A DNA stretch of 28,311 nt. Source: an uncultured Collinsella sp. Lineage in GTDB: Bacteria > Actinomycetota > Coriobacteriia > Coriobacteriales > Coriobacteriaceae. Made by a program: the position numbers and the translations under genes. Under the pieces are notes generated by a model. It saw only the letters and a program-made list of their open reading frames with translations. It did not search any database and had not been told where the DNA came from. This document shows positions 5,720 to 13,865 of the stretch, in pieces (within the stretch, counting starts at the first letter, position 1; each line of letters opens with the position of its first letter). The DNA lies in assembly GCA_959602645.1 (NCBI GenBank), contig CAUGTZ010000031.1, forward strand, positions 1 to 28,311, in the 5' to 3' direction.

Positions 5720-6625
5720 CTAATCTGCGAGGGCATCGCAAACGCCGTCGAGTAGGCGTACGGCGAGCGTCTGCGCGTCGCTGGCCGTGAAGGTGCCGTT
5801 GTAGCGCGTCATGCCCGTGAGCTCAATGCGAATGCGAGCCGGCTTCTGCTGCGCGGCGACATTGGCGGTGCGGATGCGCTGGGCCAGGTTGTGGCACTCG
5901 GCGAGGGCAATCGTGGCGCGTGGCGCGGCGTCGGCGGGCAGCTCGTCGCTTGCGATCTCGAGCACCAGGTCAACGTCGGTTGGGACCTCGGAGTCGCAGA
6001 GCATCATGCCGCTGTTGTCGGTCGTTGCCGTGGCGATGTTCCACATGCGCGAAGCAACGCTGCGTGCGATGGGGTCCTCACCGATAACGGCGATCTGGAA
6101 GCGCTCGAGCACGTTGGCGGCGCGAGCAAAACCGATGCGGGACTCGGCTTCGGTGACCGAGGGCTTGCCCTCCCACACATGATGCAGGCGGTTGATGTAG
6201 GCGTAGGTGTCCTGGAAGGCCATGCCGTCGGCAAACAGGCCGACATTTTCCTGGAACTGCTGCAGGGCGGCCTCGGTATGCGGACCAAAGTAGCCGTCGT
6301 CTTCGCCACAGGCAAAGCCCAAAACGTTGAGAGCGCGCTGCAGGGCCTGCACATCGGCGCCATGGAAATTGGGCATGCGCAGATACAGGGTGCGGTCGCC
6401 CAGCTTATACGAGGCGTCGACCAGGGCGCTCCAACAGGGGATATCGACGGCATGACCGGCAGCAAGGCCACTGTCGAGCCTGAAGGTGCTGACGGCCTGC
6501 TCGGTGGTGGTGCCAAAGCGCTTGTCGGCGACCTCGTCGGCATCGATGGTGTAACCGAGCTGCAGAAGGCGGGACTGAACATCCTCGACGGCTGCTCCCT
6601 GCATGCCCGTGGTAATAGGTTCCAT
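5720..6625 (-). CDS. Protein with two peptidoglycan-binding domains and an unassigned C-terminal domain
   Basis: A 301-aa protein with two PG_binding_1-type repeats at about residues 5-65 (VEDVQSRLLQLGY...FGTTTEQAVSTFR) and 78-145 (VQALQRALNVLGF...YFGPHTEAALQQFQ). Residues about 155-301 form a globular region that I cannot place; its position after two such repeats recalls CwlM-type proteins, where an Amidase_3 domain follows, but I do not see an intact zinc site. There is no signal peptide or membrane helix, so it may be cytoplasmic like CwlM. Start ATG 6625 has AAAGGGG 7 bases upstream. It follows the polyprenyl synthase gene by 139 bases on the same strand, which fits a link to cell-wall lipid precursor supply. 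Confidence is high for the repeats and low for the overall role. Confidence 0.75.
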   Translation of the reverse strand: MEPITTGMQGAAVEDVQSRLLQLGYTIDADEVADKRFGTTTEQAVSTFRLDSGLAAGHAVDIPCWSALVDASYKLGDRTLYLRMPNFHGADVQALQRALNVLGFACGEDDGYFGPHTEAALQQFQENVGLFADGMAFQDTYAYINRLHHVWEGKPSVTEAESRIGFARAANVLERFQIAVIGEDPIARSVASRMWNIATATTDNSGMMLCDSEVPTDVDLVLEIASDELPADAAPRATIALAECHNLAQRIRTANVAAQQKPARIRIELTGMTRYNGTFTASDAQTLAVRLLDGVCDALAD

Positions 6626-6764
6626 GAACGAACCCCTTTCGGCGTACGATTCGTACTATTTTGAGCGCGTGTCGGATAGACAACGCGAGACAATGCATAA
6701 ACATGCACTCAACAGTGTAGCAACTTGTACCCAAACTCGCTGCCCACAGGTTTTATGACCCCCG

Positions 6765-7790
6765 CTAGTTAAGACGCTCCACAAAGAAATCTGCCATTGA
6801 GAGGAAGAGCTCGCGCGCATGCGGGTCGAGCTCGACGCCTTCGATAGCGGCCTTGGCCTTAGCGGTCAGGTCGAGCGCATAGGTGTGGGCGTAATCGATG
6901 GAGCCGGTCTCCTGGAAGATCTCCACGGCGCGTGCGAGCTGCGCAGGGTCCTCGGTGCCCGAGGAAAGGATTGCCTCGATCTCGTCGTGATAGCGCTCGT
7001 CTGACAGGGCATGCACGGCAACGAGGGTGCGCTTGCCCTCGGTGATATCGGTGCGGAAGTCCTTGTTGGCGGCCTCCTTGGTGCCGATCAAGTTGAGCAG
7101 GTCGTCTTGAATCTGGAAGGCAAGGCCCGTGTGCAGCCCAAAGGCGCGCAGTGCCTCAATCTGCTCTTCGCTGCCGCCGCCGATAATGGCTCCGGCGGCA
7201 AGCGGCGTCGCTCCGCTGTAGTACGCGGTCTTGTGCGTCGCCATGTCCAGATAATCGTCGACCGAAATGTCAAAGCGCCCGTCGCGGACCCAGCCCAGGT
7301 CGAGCGCCTGGCCCTCGATGGTACGGACGATCATCTCGGTAAGCTCGTGGAGCACGCGAAGCTTCACGTCGGACTCCAGCGTGGGGTCGTCAAGAACCGT
7401 CTTGGTGACCATGGTGAGCGCCAGGTCACCGCAGTTGATGGCAAGACCGGTGCCCTCGGTAAGGTGCATGCAGGGCTTGCCGCGACGAATCTGCCCGTTG
7501 TCGGCGATGTCGTCGTGGATGAGTGCGCCCGACTGAAAGTGCTCGATGGCCGCCGCTGCGCTGCGGGCGCTCTCAAAGCTGCCGCCTACCGCAGCGGCGG
7601 CGAGCATGCAGATGAGCGGGCGGTGGCGCTTGCCAGCGTTTGCCGTAAATGCCGAGAGCGGGGTATACAGGTAGCGCTCGATATCGGCGGAAGTCGCCTG
7701 TCCGTCAAAGAACGTGGCCAGATAGTCGTTAATCTGGTCAAAGTGCTGGGCTAAAAAGCTGGTAAACGGACTGGACACGGGTTCTCGCAT
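6765..7790 (-). CDS. Polyprenyl (geranylgeranyl/farnesyl-type) diphosphate synthase
   Basis: A 341-aa all-helical trans-prenyltransferase that condenses isopentenyl diphosphate with an allylic diphosphate in the cytoplasm, feeding quinone, bactoprenol or carotenoid synthesis. GKRHRP (residues 53-58) binds diphosphate. The first Asp-rich motif is HDDIAD (D93, D94, D97), followed by RRGKP. The second is QIQDDLLN (D229, D230) with Asn at 233 where Asp is usual; this DDxxN form is seen in some actinobacterial and archaeal enzymes. The ribosome site before ATG 7790 is poor, and GTG five codons downstream is an alternative start. It lies 115 bases after the PTS-HAD gene on the same strand. Chain length cannot be decided by eye. 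Confidence 0.9.
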   Translation of the reverse strand: MREPVSSPFTSFLAQHFDQINDYLATFFDGQATSADIERYLYTPLSAFTANAGKRHRPLICMLAAAAVGGSFESARSAAAAIEHFQSGALIHDDIADNGQIRRGKPCMHLTEGTGLAINCGDLALTMVTKTVLDDPTLESDVKLRVLHELTEMIVRTIEGQALDLGWVRDGRFDISVDDYLDMATHKTAYYSGATPLAAGAIIGGGSEEQIEALRAFGLHTGLAFQIQDDLLNLIGTKEAANKDFRTDITEGKRTLVAVHALSDERYHDEIEAILSSGTEDPAQLARAVEIFQETGSIDYAHTYALDLTAKAKAAIEGVELDPHARELFLSMADFFVERLN

Positions 7791-7905
7791 TCTTTGATAG
7801 GTTGCATCGTTGCATTATGCAGACAACATATTGCCACATTAGGGCGTCGAGCGCGGCGGTTGAAGACGATTGGTCCATGCGGCCGCAAGTGCGGTAGGGG
7901 CTTGG

Positions 7906-10356
7906 CTAGATAAGCCCAAAGTGTTCGAGCGCGGTGACGACGCCGTCGTGGTCGATGCTGTCGGTGACATAGTCGGCCTTTTCCTTGAGGAAGTCCGGCG
8001 CGTTGCCCATGGCGATGCCAACGTCGACGGCGTTCATCAGCGAGACGTCATTGCTGGCATCACCGATGCCATACACCATTCCATGGTTGGGGTCGAGAGC
8101 GTCGAGTACGGACTGGATACCCTCGCGCTTGGTGCATTCGCGAGGCGAAATCTCGGTCACTTCGAGCTCGAGCTCGTTAAAGCAGAGTAGCGGCTCAAAC
8201 GCTTGATCCTGAGCGATGCGGTTGGCAAGCGACGTGGACATTAAGATCTTGTAGGCGCTGTAATGTTGCAGCTGCGTAATTGCATCGCCCACGGTGCGGG
8301 CGTATCCCGGGGCGTCGGGCGCATCGGCACTCATGCGAACGACGCCATTGAGTCCCTCAAAACGAATCACTTCGTCCGATTGCTCAAGAATGGGAGCAAG
8401 GCGCTGCAGCATGCCGGGCGTCATCGCCAAATCGCGAATCACGTGTCCCTCAAGTTCGACATAGCCACCCGCGAGGCAGACGATGCCGGTCCAGGGCAGC
8501 TCGAGCAGCTTTGGATGGATGCAGCTCAGCGTGCGCCCTGTGCAGATAAACGCCATATTGCCCTTGGCGACAAAATCACGGATGGCTTGCGAGACCGCTT
8601 CATTGGGATAGGGGGAGAGGTCTCGCTCGCTCTCGGGAAGCTCTTGTGCCACTCGAGGGTCTTGCCAGGCGAGTGTTCCGTCGATATCGAAGAAGCAGAT
8701 ATCGCCGCGCTTATGGGCTGCGCTGGCGGCAGGGGAGGCCGAGGTGGTGGACACAAATCCCGGCTCGAGGCCCATGATCTGGTCAAAATGCTCTTTAACG
8801 CGGGGAACGGAGATGCCAATAATCACCTGGGCGGTCTTGCCCGTAATGATGAGGCCCTTGGCGCCCACCGCGACAAACGACGCATTATCTGCAACGATGG
8901 AAGGGTCTGCGACCTCGACGCGCAGGCGCGTGGCGCAGTTGGTTGCGCCCACGATATTGCCAACGCCACCTAAAAGCTGAATTACCCGCTCAGCGAGGAC
9001 GTGATCTTGATCGGATTGAATACTGACCTCGCCATTGGGAGATTGCTCTTTGGCAAAGCCGCTTCCCGTTAAACGATCGATTGCCGCGCGATTGGAGACA
9101 TGATCCTCGCGGCCCGGCGTCTTAAGGTCATAGACCAAGATGAGTGCTCGAAAACTAACAAAAAAGATGAGGCTAAAGGCAAGACCGATACCGAGCGCCA
9201 AAAGGTAGGAGCCGGCATGCATTCGCATGAGTGGGATGAAGTTGAAGGCCGTCATTTCCATGAGACCGCCCGAGAAGATGCCGACGATGCCAAAGAAGTT
9301 CATGGTCATGGCAAGGCAGGAGGACAGGACGGCGTAGAGCAAAAAGAGTCCGGGATAGGTGAACATAAAGAGAAACTCGAGCGGCTCGGTGACGCCGCAG
9401 ACCACCGAGGCGACGATGGCGGGCAAAAGGATGACCTTAAGGCCGGCGCGGCGTTCGGGTTTGGCGGTGAAATAGAATGCTGCCGCGATGGCGGGAAGGC
9501 CAAAGAGCTTGCCCCAGCCGGTGGCGGTAAAACCTGCCCAGGGCGCAAGTTCATTTAAAGGGCGCGTGCTATGGGAGAGAATGGGGAGCAGGTTGGTCCA
9601 CGTGGCGTAAATACCGTCGTGAATGACCAGATTGTCGTAATAGATGGGCATATAGAGCAGATGGTGCAGCCCCATGGGCTCGAGCGCTCGCTCCAAAAAC
9701 ACAAAGATGCCCACGCCGAAGGGGCCGACGCCCGCAAGTGCGTGGCGCAGCGTTTCGGTCACAGCGTATGCGAAGGGCACGATGGCGGCCGAGATGGCGG
9801 CAAGGGCAAACACGGCAAAAAAGCTGATGAGGTAGACGAGCGAGGAACCCGAGAACGTGCCGAGCCAATCGGGAACCTTGGCATCGTAGAAGCGGTCATG
9901 GATCGCGACGACGGTTGCCGACACCGCCAGCGGGCCGATAATGCCGGTGTCGAGCGTCTTGATGCCGTCGATGACGGTGATGCCGCTAGCGGAGGTCAAA
10001 AACGACGGGTACTTAAGCCCAAGGTTGTCTCCGCTCAGCTTAATGATCTCGCTCAAAAAGAAACAGTAGGCAAAATAGGCTACGAGCGCCTCGAGGCAGC
10101 AGCGTGCCGGTTGCTTTTGGGCAAGGCCGATAGGCAGCGCTACGGCAAAAAGGAGTGGAAGGCGCTTAAAGACCGTCCACGAGCCGCGCTGAATGATAGT
10201 CCAGAAAACGTACCAGGGGGTTCCGTATACGGCGAGGTCGCCGACGATATCCACGGTCGTTGCGAGGGCGGAGATGCCGACCATGAGGCCTGATATAGAA
10301 AACAGCATGGCGGGCGCGAACATGGCTCCGCCAAAACGTTGGATTTTCTGCAGCAT
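7906..10356 (-). CDS. PTS EIICB permease fused to a Cof-type HAD phosphatase
   Basis: An 816-aa three-domain protein. Residues 1-about 410 are a glucose-superfamily EIIC with about ten membrane helices and the substrate signature GVTEPLEF (321-328), most like alpha-glucoside/maltose permeases. EIIB lies at about 440-520 with the phosphorylated cysteine in GATNCATRLR (C474). After a Ser/Ala linker, residues about 550-816 are a HAD hydrolase: DIDGT (D557, D559), ICTGRT, and GDASND (D766, D770). No EIIA domain is present, so phosphate must come from another protein. The start is ATG 10356 with AAAGG 8 bases before it; ATG 10392 has no such site. Inference: the sugar is phosphorylated on entry and then dephosphorylated or processed by the attached phosphatase. 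Probably controlled by the divergent GntR gene. Each domain call is secure; the fusion is unusual. Confidence 0.92.
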   Translation of the reverse strand: MLQKIQRFGGAMFAPAMLFSISGLMVGISALATTVDIVGDLAVYGTPWYVFWTIIQRGSWTVFKRLPLLFAVALPIGLAQKQPARCCLEALVAYFAYCFFLSEIIKLSGDNLGLKYPSFLTSASGITVIDGIKTLDTGIIGPLAVSATVVAIHDRFYDAKVPDWLGTFSGSSLVYLISFFAVFALAAISAAIVPFAYAVTETLRHALAGVGPFGVGIFVFLERALEPMGLHHLLYMPIYYDNLVIHDGIYATWTNLLPILSHSTRPLNELAPWAGFTATGWGKLFGLPAIAAAFYFTAKPERRAGLKVILLPAIVASVVCGVTEPLEFLFMFTYPGLFLLYAVLSSCLAMTMNFFGIVGIFSGGLMEMTAFNFIPLMRMHAGSYLLALGIGLAFSLIFFVSFRALILVYDLKTPGREDHVSNRAAIDRLTGSGFAKEQSPNGEVSIQSDQDHVLAERVIQLLGGVGNIVGATNCATRLRVEVADPSIVADNASFVAVGAKGLIITGKTAQVIIGISVPRVKEHFDQIMGLEPGFVSTTSASPAASAAHKRGDICFFDIDGTLAWQDPRVAQELPESERDLSPYPNEAVSQAIRDFVAKGNMAFICTGRTLSCIHPKLLELPWTGIVCLAGGYVELEGHVIRDLAMTPGMLQRLAPILEQSDEVIRFEGLNGVVRMSADAPDAPGYARTVGDAITQLQHYSAYKILMSTSLANRIAQDQAFEPLLCFNELELEVTEISPRECTKREGIQSVLDALDPNHGMVYGIGDASNDVSLMNAVDVGIAMGNAPDFLKEKADYVTDSIDHDGVVTALEHFGLI

Positions 10357-10395
10357 AATATGCCTTTCGGATGCAACATGCTGTGCGAGCAAGAA

Positions 10396-10419
10396 CGTTT
10401 AAACAATGAACTCATTGTA
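10396..10419 (-). promoter_or_regulatory. PTS-HAD promoter -10 box and TTTAAA operator
   Basis: On the minus strand a -10-like TACAAT (10414-10419) is followed by CATTGTTTAAACG (10396-10408). The second is a version of the TTGTTTAAACAA palindrome and lies at the expected transcription start, a repressor-like position. The -35 box is poor. Confidence 0.5.
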
Positions 10420-10507
10420 GAGGACTGGCTGCTTGCCGCATTGACGGTTTTGATTCGGTCCGATTTGGGTTTCGGGGGAACCGTCGACGGTAAATAATCC
10501 GTGCTTT

Positions 10508-10547
10508 ACCGATAATCGGTTTAAACAACTTTAAGAAATGCTATCGT
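10508..10547 (+). promoter_or_regulatory. gntR promoter and operators
   Basis: ACCGAT-A-ATCGGT (10508-10520) is a perfect small palindrome. It runs into GTTTAAACAAC (10519-10529), a copy of the locus palindrome. A -10-like TATCGT is at 10542-10547. The operator would overlap the -35 region, which suggests autoregulation. Confidence 0.5.
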
Positions 10548-10580
10548 GCCTAGCCATACATATTCATTAGAGGTGAAATC

Positions 10581-11300
10581 ATGCCAAAAGCGATTTACGA
10601 AGGAATCTACCGCGAGATCCGTTCGCGCATCATCAACGGGACCTATGCGTTTCAGGAGATGCTGCCAACCGAAGCCGAACTGACCGCGGAGTTTGGCTGC
10701 ACGCGCAATACCGTTCGACGCGCCTTGAGCATGCTGGCCGACCAGATGTTTGTGCAGCCTATACACGGTAAGGGCGTGCGCGTTATTTGGCTTAAGGGCG
10801 AAACCGACATGCTGGGCGCACTCGAAGAGGTTGAGTCGTTTGGCGAGTTCGCAAAACGCAACAATGCCGTCGCATCGACCGAGGTCAAGTCTTTTGAACA
10901 TTTGATTTGCACTGAGCAACTCTCACGTCGCCTGGGCTTTAAGGTGGGCGAGGAGCTGATTCGCGTAGTGCGTGTCCGAAGCCTCAACGGCAGCGCGCGC
11001 CAAGTGGACCATGGCTACTTTTTGGCGTCGATCGCCAAGGGCCTGACCCCCGAGATCGCGGCGGATTCTATCTACGGCTATCTGGAGCACAAGCGCGGCG
11101 TCAAAGTGATGGCGAGCCGTCGTACGGTGAGTGTCGAGCTCGCCAACGATGAAGACTGCAGCTATCTGGACCTCGGCAAGTACAACTGCGTCGCCGTTAT
11201 GGAGAGCCAGTCGTACACCTCGGACGGCATCTTGTTCGAGGTCACGCATGCCCGCACACACCCCGAGATCTTCCATTACCGCGTCAATTCCAAGCGATAG
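10581..11300 (+). CDS. GntR/HutC-family transcriptional regulator (UTRA domain)
   Basis: A 239-aa regulator. Residues about 1-70 form the GntR winged helix, with IYREIRSRIINGTY, LPTEAELTAEFGCTRNTVRR (recognition helix) and the wing HGKGVRV. Residues about 90-235 match the UTRA ligand-binding fold, as in TreR, PhnF and HutC. UTRA regulators of this type often sense a sugar phosphate, which fits a gene divergent from a sugar PTS permease and upstream of a maltose-type ABC operon. ATG 10581 has AGAGGTG 8 bases upstream. It probably binds the TTGTTTAAACAA-like sites at 10396, 10518, 11412, 11487 and 20429. A strong terminator follows. Family is certain; ligand and targets are inferred. Confidence 0.92.
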   Translation: MPKAIYEGIYREIRSRIINGTYAFQEMLPTEAELTAEFGCTRNTVRRALSMLADQMFVQPIHGKGVRVIWLKGETDMLGALEEVESFGEFAKRNNAVASTEVKSFEHLICTEQLSRRLGFKVGEELIRVVRVRSLNGSARQVDHGYFLASIAKGLTPEIAADSIYGYLEHKRGVKVMASRRTVSVELANDEDCSYLDLGKYNCVAVMESQSYTSDGILFEVTHARTHPEIFHYRVNSKR

Positions 11301-11342
11301 CCGGCTAGCTCGCAGCCTGACGAGACTCATGCCCTCAAAGCG

Positions 11343-11389
11343 AAAACGCCCGGTCAAACCGACGATGCATCGGCTTGATCGGGCGTTTT
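11343..11389 (+). terminator. Intrinsic terminator after gntR
   Basis: AAAACGCCCGGTCAA pairs with TTGATCGGGCGTTTT (one G-U), with a second small stem CCGA/TCGG in the loop. The A-rich and T-rich flanks could make it work in both directions. Confidence 0.88.
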
Positions 11390-11411
11390 CTCTGCATTCG
11401 ATAACAAATAA

Positions 11412-11518
11412 TTGTTTATACAAAACTTGTCAAGTATCAAGTCGAAATTACCGTTCACCGAAGTTTTTCTACCGCTCTAGTAATACTTGTTCAAACAACT
11501 AGCCAAATAGCGTATTGT
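11412..11518 (+). promoter_or_regulatory. Promoter region of the maltose ABC operon with two operators
   Basis: TTGTTTATACAA (11412-11423) and TTGTTCAAACAA (11487-11498) each differ from the palindrome TTGTTTAAACAA by one base. They are centred 75 bp apart. A -10-like TATTGT lies at 11513-11518, just after the second site. The region 11301-11606 has no other gene. Spacing would allow DNA looping by one regulator. Confidence 0.55.
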
Positions 11519-11606
11519 ACAAGTCAGCAAAAGGGGCAAAGTCCCCGAGCCAATCTCCGAAGGCGGCGGCAAAGGGTGCCGCCACGGTGTGAAAGGGTGG
11601 ATTGTA

Positions 11607-12923
11607 ATGAAGAACGAAATGAGCAGAAGGCAGTTCCTGGGCTTTGCTGGTTCCGCGGCTGCGGTTCTTGGTCTGGGCCTCGTGGGCTGCGGTGGTTCTG
11701 CCGGCTCTGGCTCCTCTGCTTCTGGTGACGCTGCCGAGGTCTACTTCCTCCAGTTCAAGCCCGAGGTCGACAAGGAGTGGAAGGAGATCGCCAAGGCGTA
11801 CAAGAAGGAGAAGGGCGTCGAGGTCAAGATCGTGACCGCCGCCTCCAACACCTACGAGGAGAAGCTCAAGTCCGAGATGTCCAAGAGCTCCGCTCCGACG
11901 CTGTTCCAGGTCAACGGCCCCACCGGCCTTAAGAACTGGAAGGACTACTGCGCCGATCTTTCCGACACCAAGCTCCGCGGCGAGCTCATCGACGACTCCC
12001 TGGCGCTGCAGTCCGACGGCAAGGATCTGGGTATCGACTGGGTTCAGGAGAGCTACGGCATCATTTACAACAAGGAGCTCCTCGAGAAGGCCGGCTACAA
12101 GGCCGAGGACATCAACTCCTTCGACAAGCTGAAGGCTTGCGCCGATGACATCCAGGCCCGCAAGGACGAGCTCGGCGTTGACGGTGCCTTCACTTCCGCC
12201 GGTATGGATGACTCCTCCAGCTGGCGCTACACCACGCACCTCGCCAACCTCCCGCTCTACTACGAGTTCGAGAAGGAGCACAATCAGGAGGACGACGAGA
12301 TCAAGGGCGAGTATCTCGACAACTTTAAGCAGATCTTCGACCTGTACATCACCGACTCCACCTGCGATCCTTCGCAGCTCGCCTCTAAGACCGGCGACGA
12401 CGCCACCAACGAGTTCGCAACCGGTAAGGCCGTCTTCTATCAGAACGGCTCTTGGGCCTATGCCGACCTCACCAAGGCCGGTATGACCGATGACCAGCTC
12501 GGCATGCTGCCGATCTACATCGGCGTCGACGGCGAGGAGAACCAGGGCCTGTGCTCCGGCGGCGAGAACTACTGGTGCGTCAGCTCCCAGGCTTCCGAGG
12601 ATGCCCAGAAGGCCACCGAGGACTTCATGTATTGGTGCGTCACTTCTGACACCGCCACCAGCATCATCGCTGACAAGATGGGTCTGACCGCCCCGTTCAA
12701 GAGCGCTAAGGAGACCACCAACGTCTTCTCGCAGCAGGCCGTTGCTATGGCCAAGGACGGCAAGAAGACCGTTGCTTGGGACTTCGTTTACATCCCCTCT
12801 GAGGAGTGGAAGAAGAACCTCAAGCAGTCTCTCATCGCTTATGCTGCCGACAACACCAAGTGGGACGGCGTCAAGAACGCCTTCGTCGATGGCTGGAAGA
12901 CCGAGAAGGCTGCTTCCGAGTAA
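11607..12923 (+). CDS. Maltose/maltodextrin-type ABC transporter substrate-binding lipoprotein
   Basis: A 438-aa extracytoplasmic solute-binding protein of family 1 (MalE-like), the capture component of the ABC system encoded by the next three genes. The N-terminus has RRQFLGFAG and a hydrophobic stretch ending in the lipobox LVGC (lipid-anchored Cys28); the twin Arg suggests possible Tat export. The mature protein shows the typical order: sugar-binding N-lobe, GIIYNKELLEKAG, and C-lobe with FATGKAVFYQNGSW. ATG 11607 is preferred, with AAAGGGTGG upstream, over GTG 11589. An intercistronic hairpin follows at 12955. Two operators precede it. The substrate is inferred as maltodextrin from malQ and glgP nearby; other alpha-glucosides are possible. 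Confidence 0.92.
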   Translation: MKNEMSRRQFLGFAGSAAAVLGLGLVGCGGSAGSGSSASGDAAEVYFLQFKPEVDKEWKEIAKAYKKEKGVEVKIVTAASNTYEEKLKSEMSKSSAPTLFQVNGPTGLKNWKDYCADLSDTKLRGELIDDSLALQSDGKDLGIDWVQESYGIIYNKELLEKAGYKAEDINSFDKLKACADDIQARKDELGVDGAFTSAGMDDSSSWRYTTHLANLPLYYEFEKEHNQEDDEIKGEYLDNFKQIFDLYITDSTCDPSQLASKTGDDATNEFATGKAVFYQNGSWAYADLTKAGMTDDQLGMLPIYIGVDGEENQGLCSGGENYWCVSSQASEDAQKATEDFMYWCVTSDTATSIIADKMGLTAPFKSAKETTNVFSQQAVAMAKDGKKTVAWDFVYIPSEEWKKNLKQSLIAYAADNTKWDGVKNAFVDGWKTEKAASE

Positions 12924-12954
12924 GCAGTTGCTGCCCAAGCTATCTGATTAGCGA

Positions 12955-12990
12955 CAGGGGGCGGGCAGACGTAGGTTTGCCCGCCCCCTG
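12955..12990 (+). other. Intercistronic stem-loop between binding-protein and permease genes
   Basis: CAGGGGGCGGGCA (12955-12967) and TGCCCGCCCCCTG (12978-12990) form a perfect 13-bp stem with a 10-base loop. No T tract follows. It sits after the binding-protein stop and before the permease ribosome site. Such a hairpin can stabilise the upstream message or partly terminate, giving more binding protein than permease. Confidence 0.75.
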
Positions 12991-13010
12991 CATATTGAAA
13001 GGACCCTTCT

Positions 13011-13865
13011 ATGGGCAAAGCACTCAAACGCTGGTGGCCGCTCTTTATGCTGCCCACGTGCCTGGCGTTTATGAGCGGGTTCGTGATTCCCTTTATCCAG
13101 GGTTTCTATCTCTCGTTCTGCCAGTTTATTACCATCAATAACGCGCACTTTGTCGGTATCGAGAACTACGTGCGCGCGCTGTCCGATCCGCAGTTCTCCA
13201 CGTCGTTCTTCTTTACCGTGGCGTTTGCCTTCCTGTCGACGGTGCTCATCAACGTGATCGCGCTGGCCATTGCGCAGGCGCTCACTCGCAAGGCGCTCAA
13301 GGGCACCAACATCTTCCGTACGATTTTCTTTATGCCTAACCTGATTGGCGGCATTGTACTGGGTTACATTTGGCAGATTCTGATCAACTGCCTGCTCTCC
13401 AACGTGGGTGCCCAGCTTATCGCCCTCAACTCCGCCGCTGGCTTCTGGGGCCTTATCATCCTGACCCTGTGGCAACAGGTCGGCTACATGATGATCATCT
13501 ACATCGCCGGTCTGCAGTCCATCCCGTCTGACTACATCGAGGCCGCCAAGGTCGATGGCGCTACGGCATGGCAGACGTTTTGGAAGGTTAAGATCCCCAA
13601 CCTGATGCCGACCATCACCATCTGCCTGTTCCTGTCCATCACCAACGGCTTTAAGCTGTTCGACCAGAACCTCGCCCTTACCGGTGGCGCCCCGGCGCAC
13701 TCCACCGAGATGCTCGCCCTGAACATCTACAACACGTTCTATTCGCGTGCTGGCATCGCATGGCAGGGCATCGGTCAGGCCAAGGCAGTTATCTTCTGCA
13801 TCCTGGTTGTCGCTATTTCTATGATCCAGCTTAAGGCCACGAGGTCCAAGGAGGTGCAGCAGTAA
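13011..13865 (+). CDS. ABC sugar transporter permease, MalF-type
   Basis: A 284-aa inner-membrane permease with six predicted helices, starting with a helix at about residues 10-30. The cytoplasmic EAA loop that docks with the ATPase reads EAAKVDGATAWQTF followed by VKIPNLMP, typical for carbohydrate-uptake transporter family 1. It is short compared with E. coli MalF because it lacks the large periplasmic domain, as is usual in Gram-positive homologues. ATG 13011 has GAAAGGA upstream. The stop overlaps the next start (TAATG), which indicates coupled translation with the partner permease. Confidence 0.93.
   Translation: MGKALKRWWPLFMLPTCLAFMSGFVIPFIQGFYLSFCQFITINNAHFVGIENYVRALSDPQFSTSFFFTVAFAFLSTVLINVIALAIAQALTRKALKGTNIFRTIFFMPNLIGGIVLGYIWQILINCLLSNVGAQLIALNSAAGFWGLIILTLWQQVGYMMIIYIAGLQSIPSDYIEAAKVDGATAWQTFWKVKIPNLMPTITICLFLSITNGFKLFDQNLALTGGAPAHSTEMLALNIYNTFYSRAGIAWQGIGQAKAVIFCILVVAISMIQLKATRSKEVQQ

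Noticed and set aside
5185..5755. Overlapping open frames on both strands before tRNA-Gln
   Set aside because: They consist of GC-rich repeats and tRNA sequence, run through the tRNA gene, and have no domain or ribosome site.
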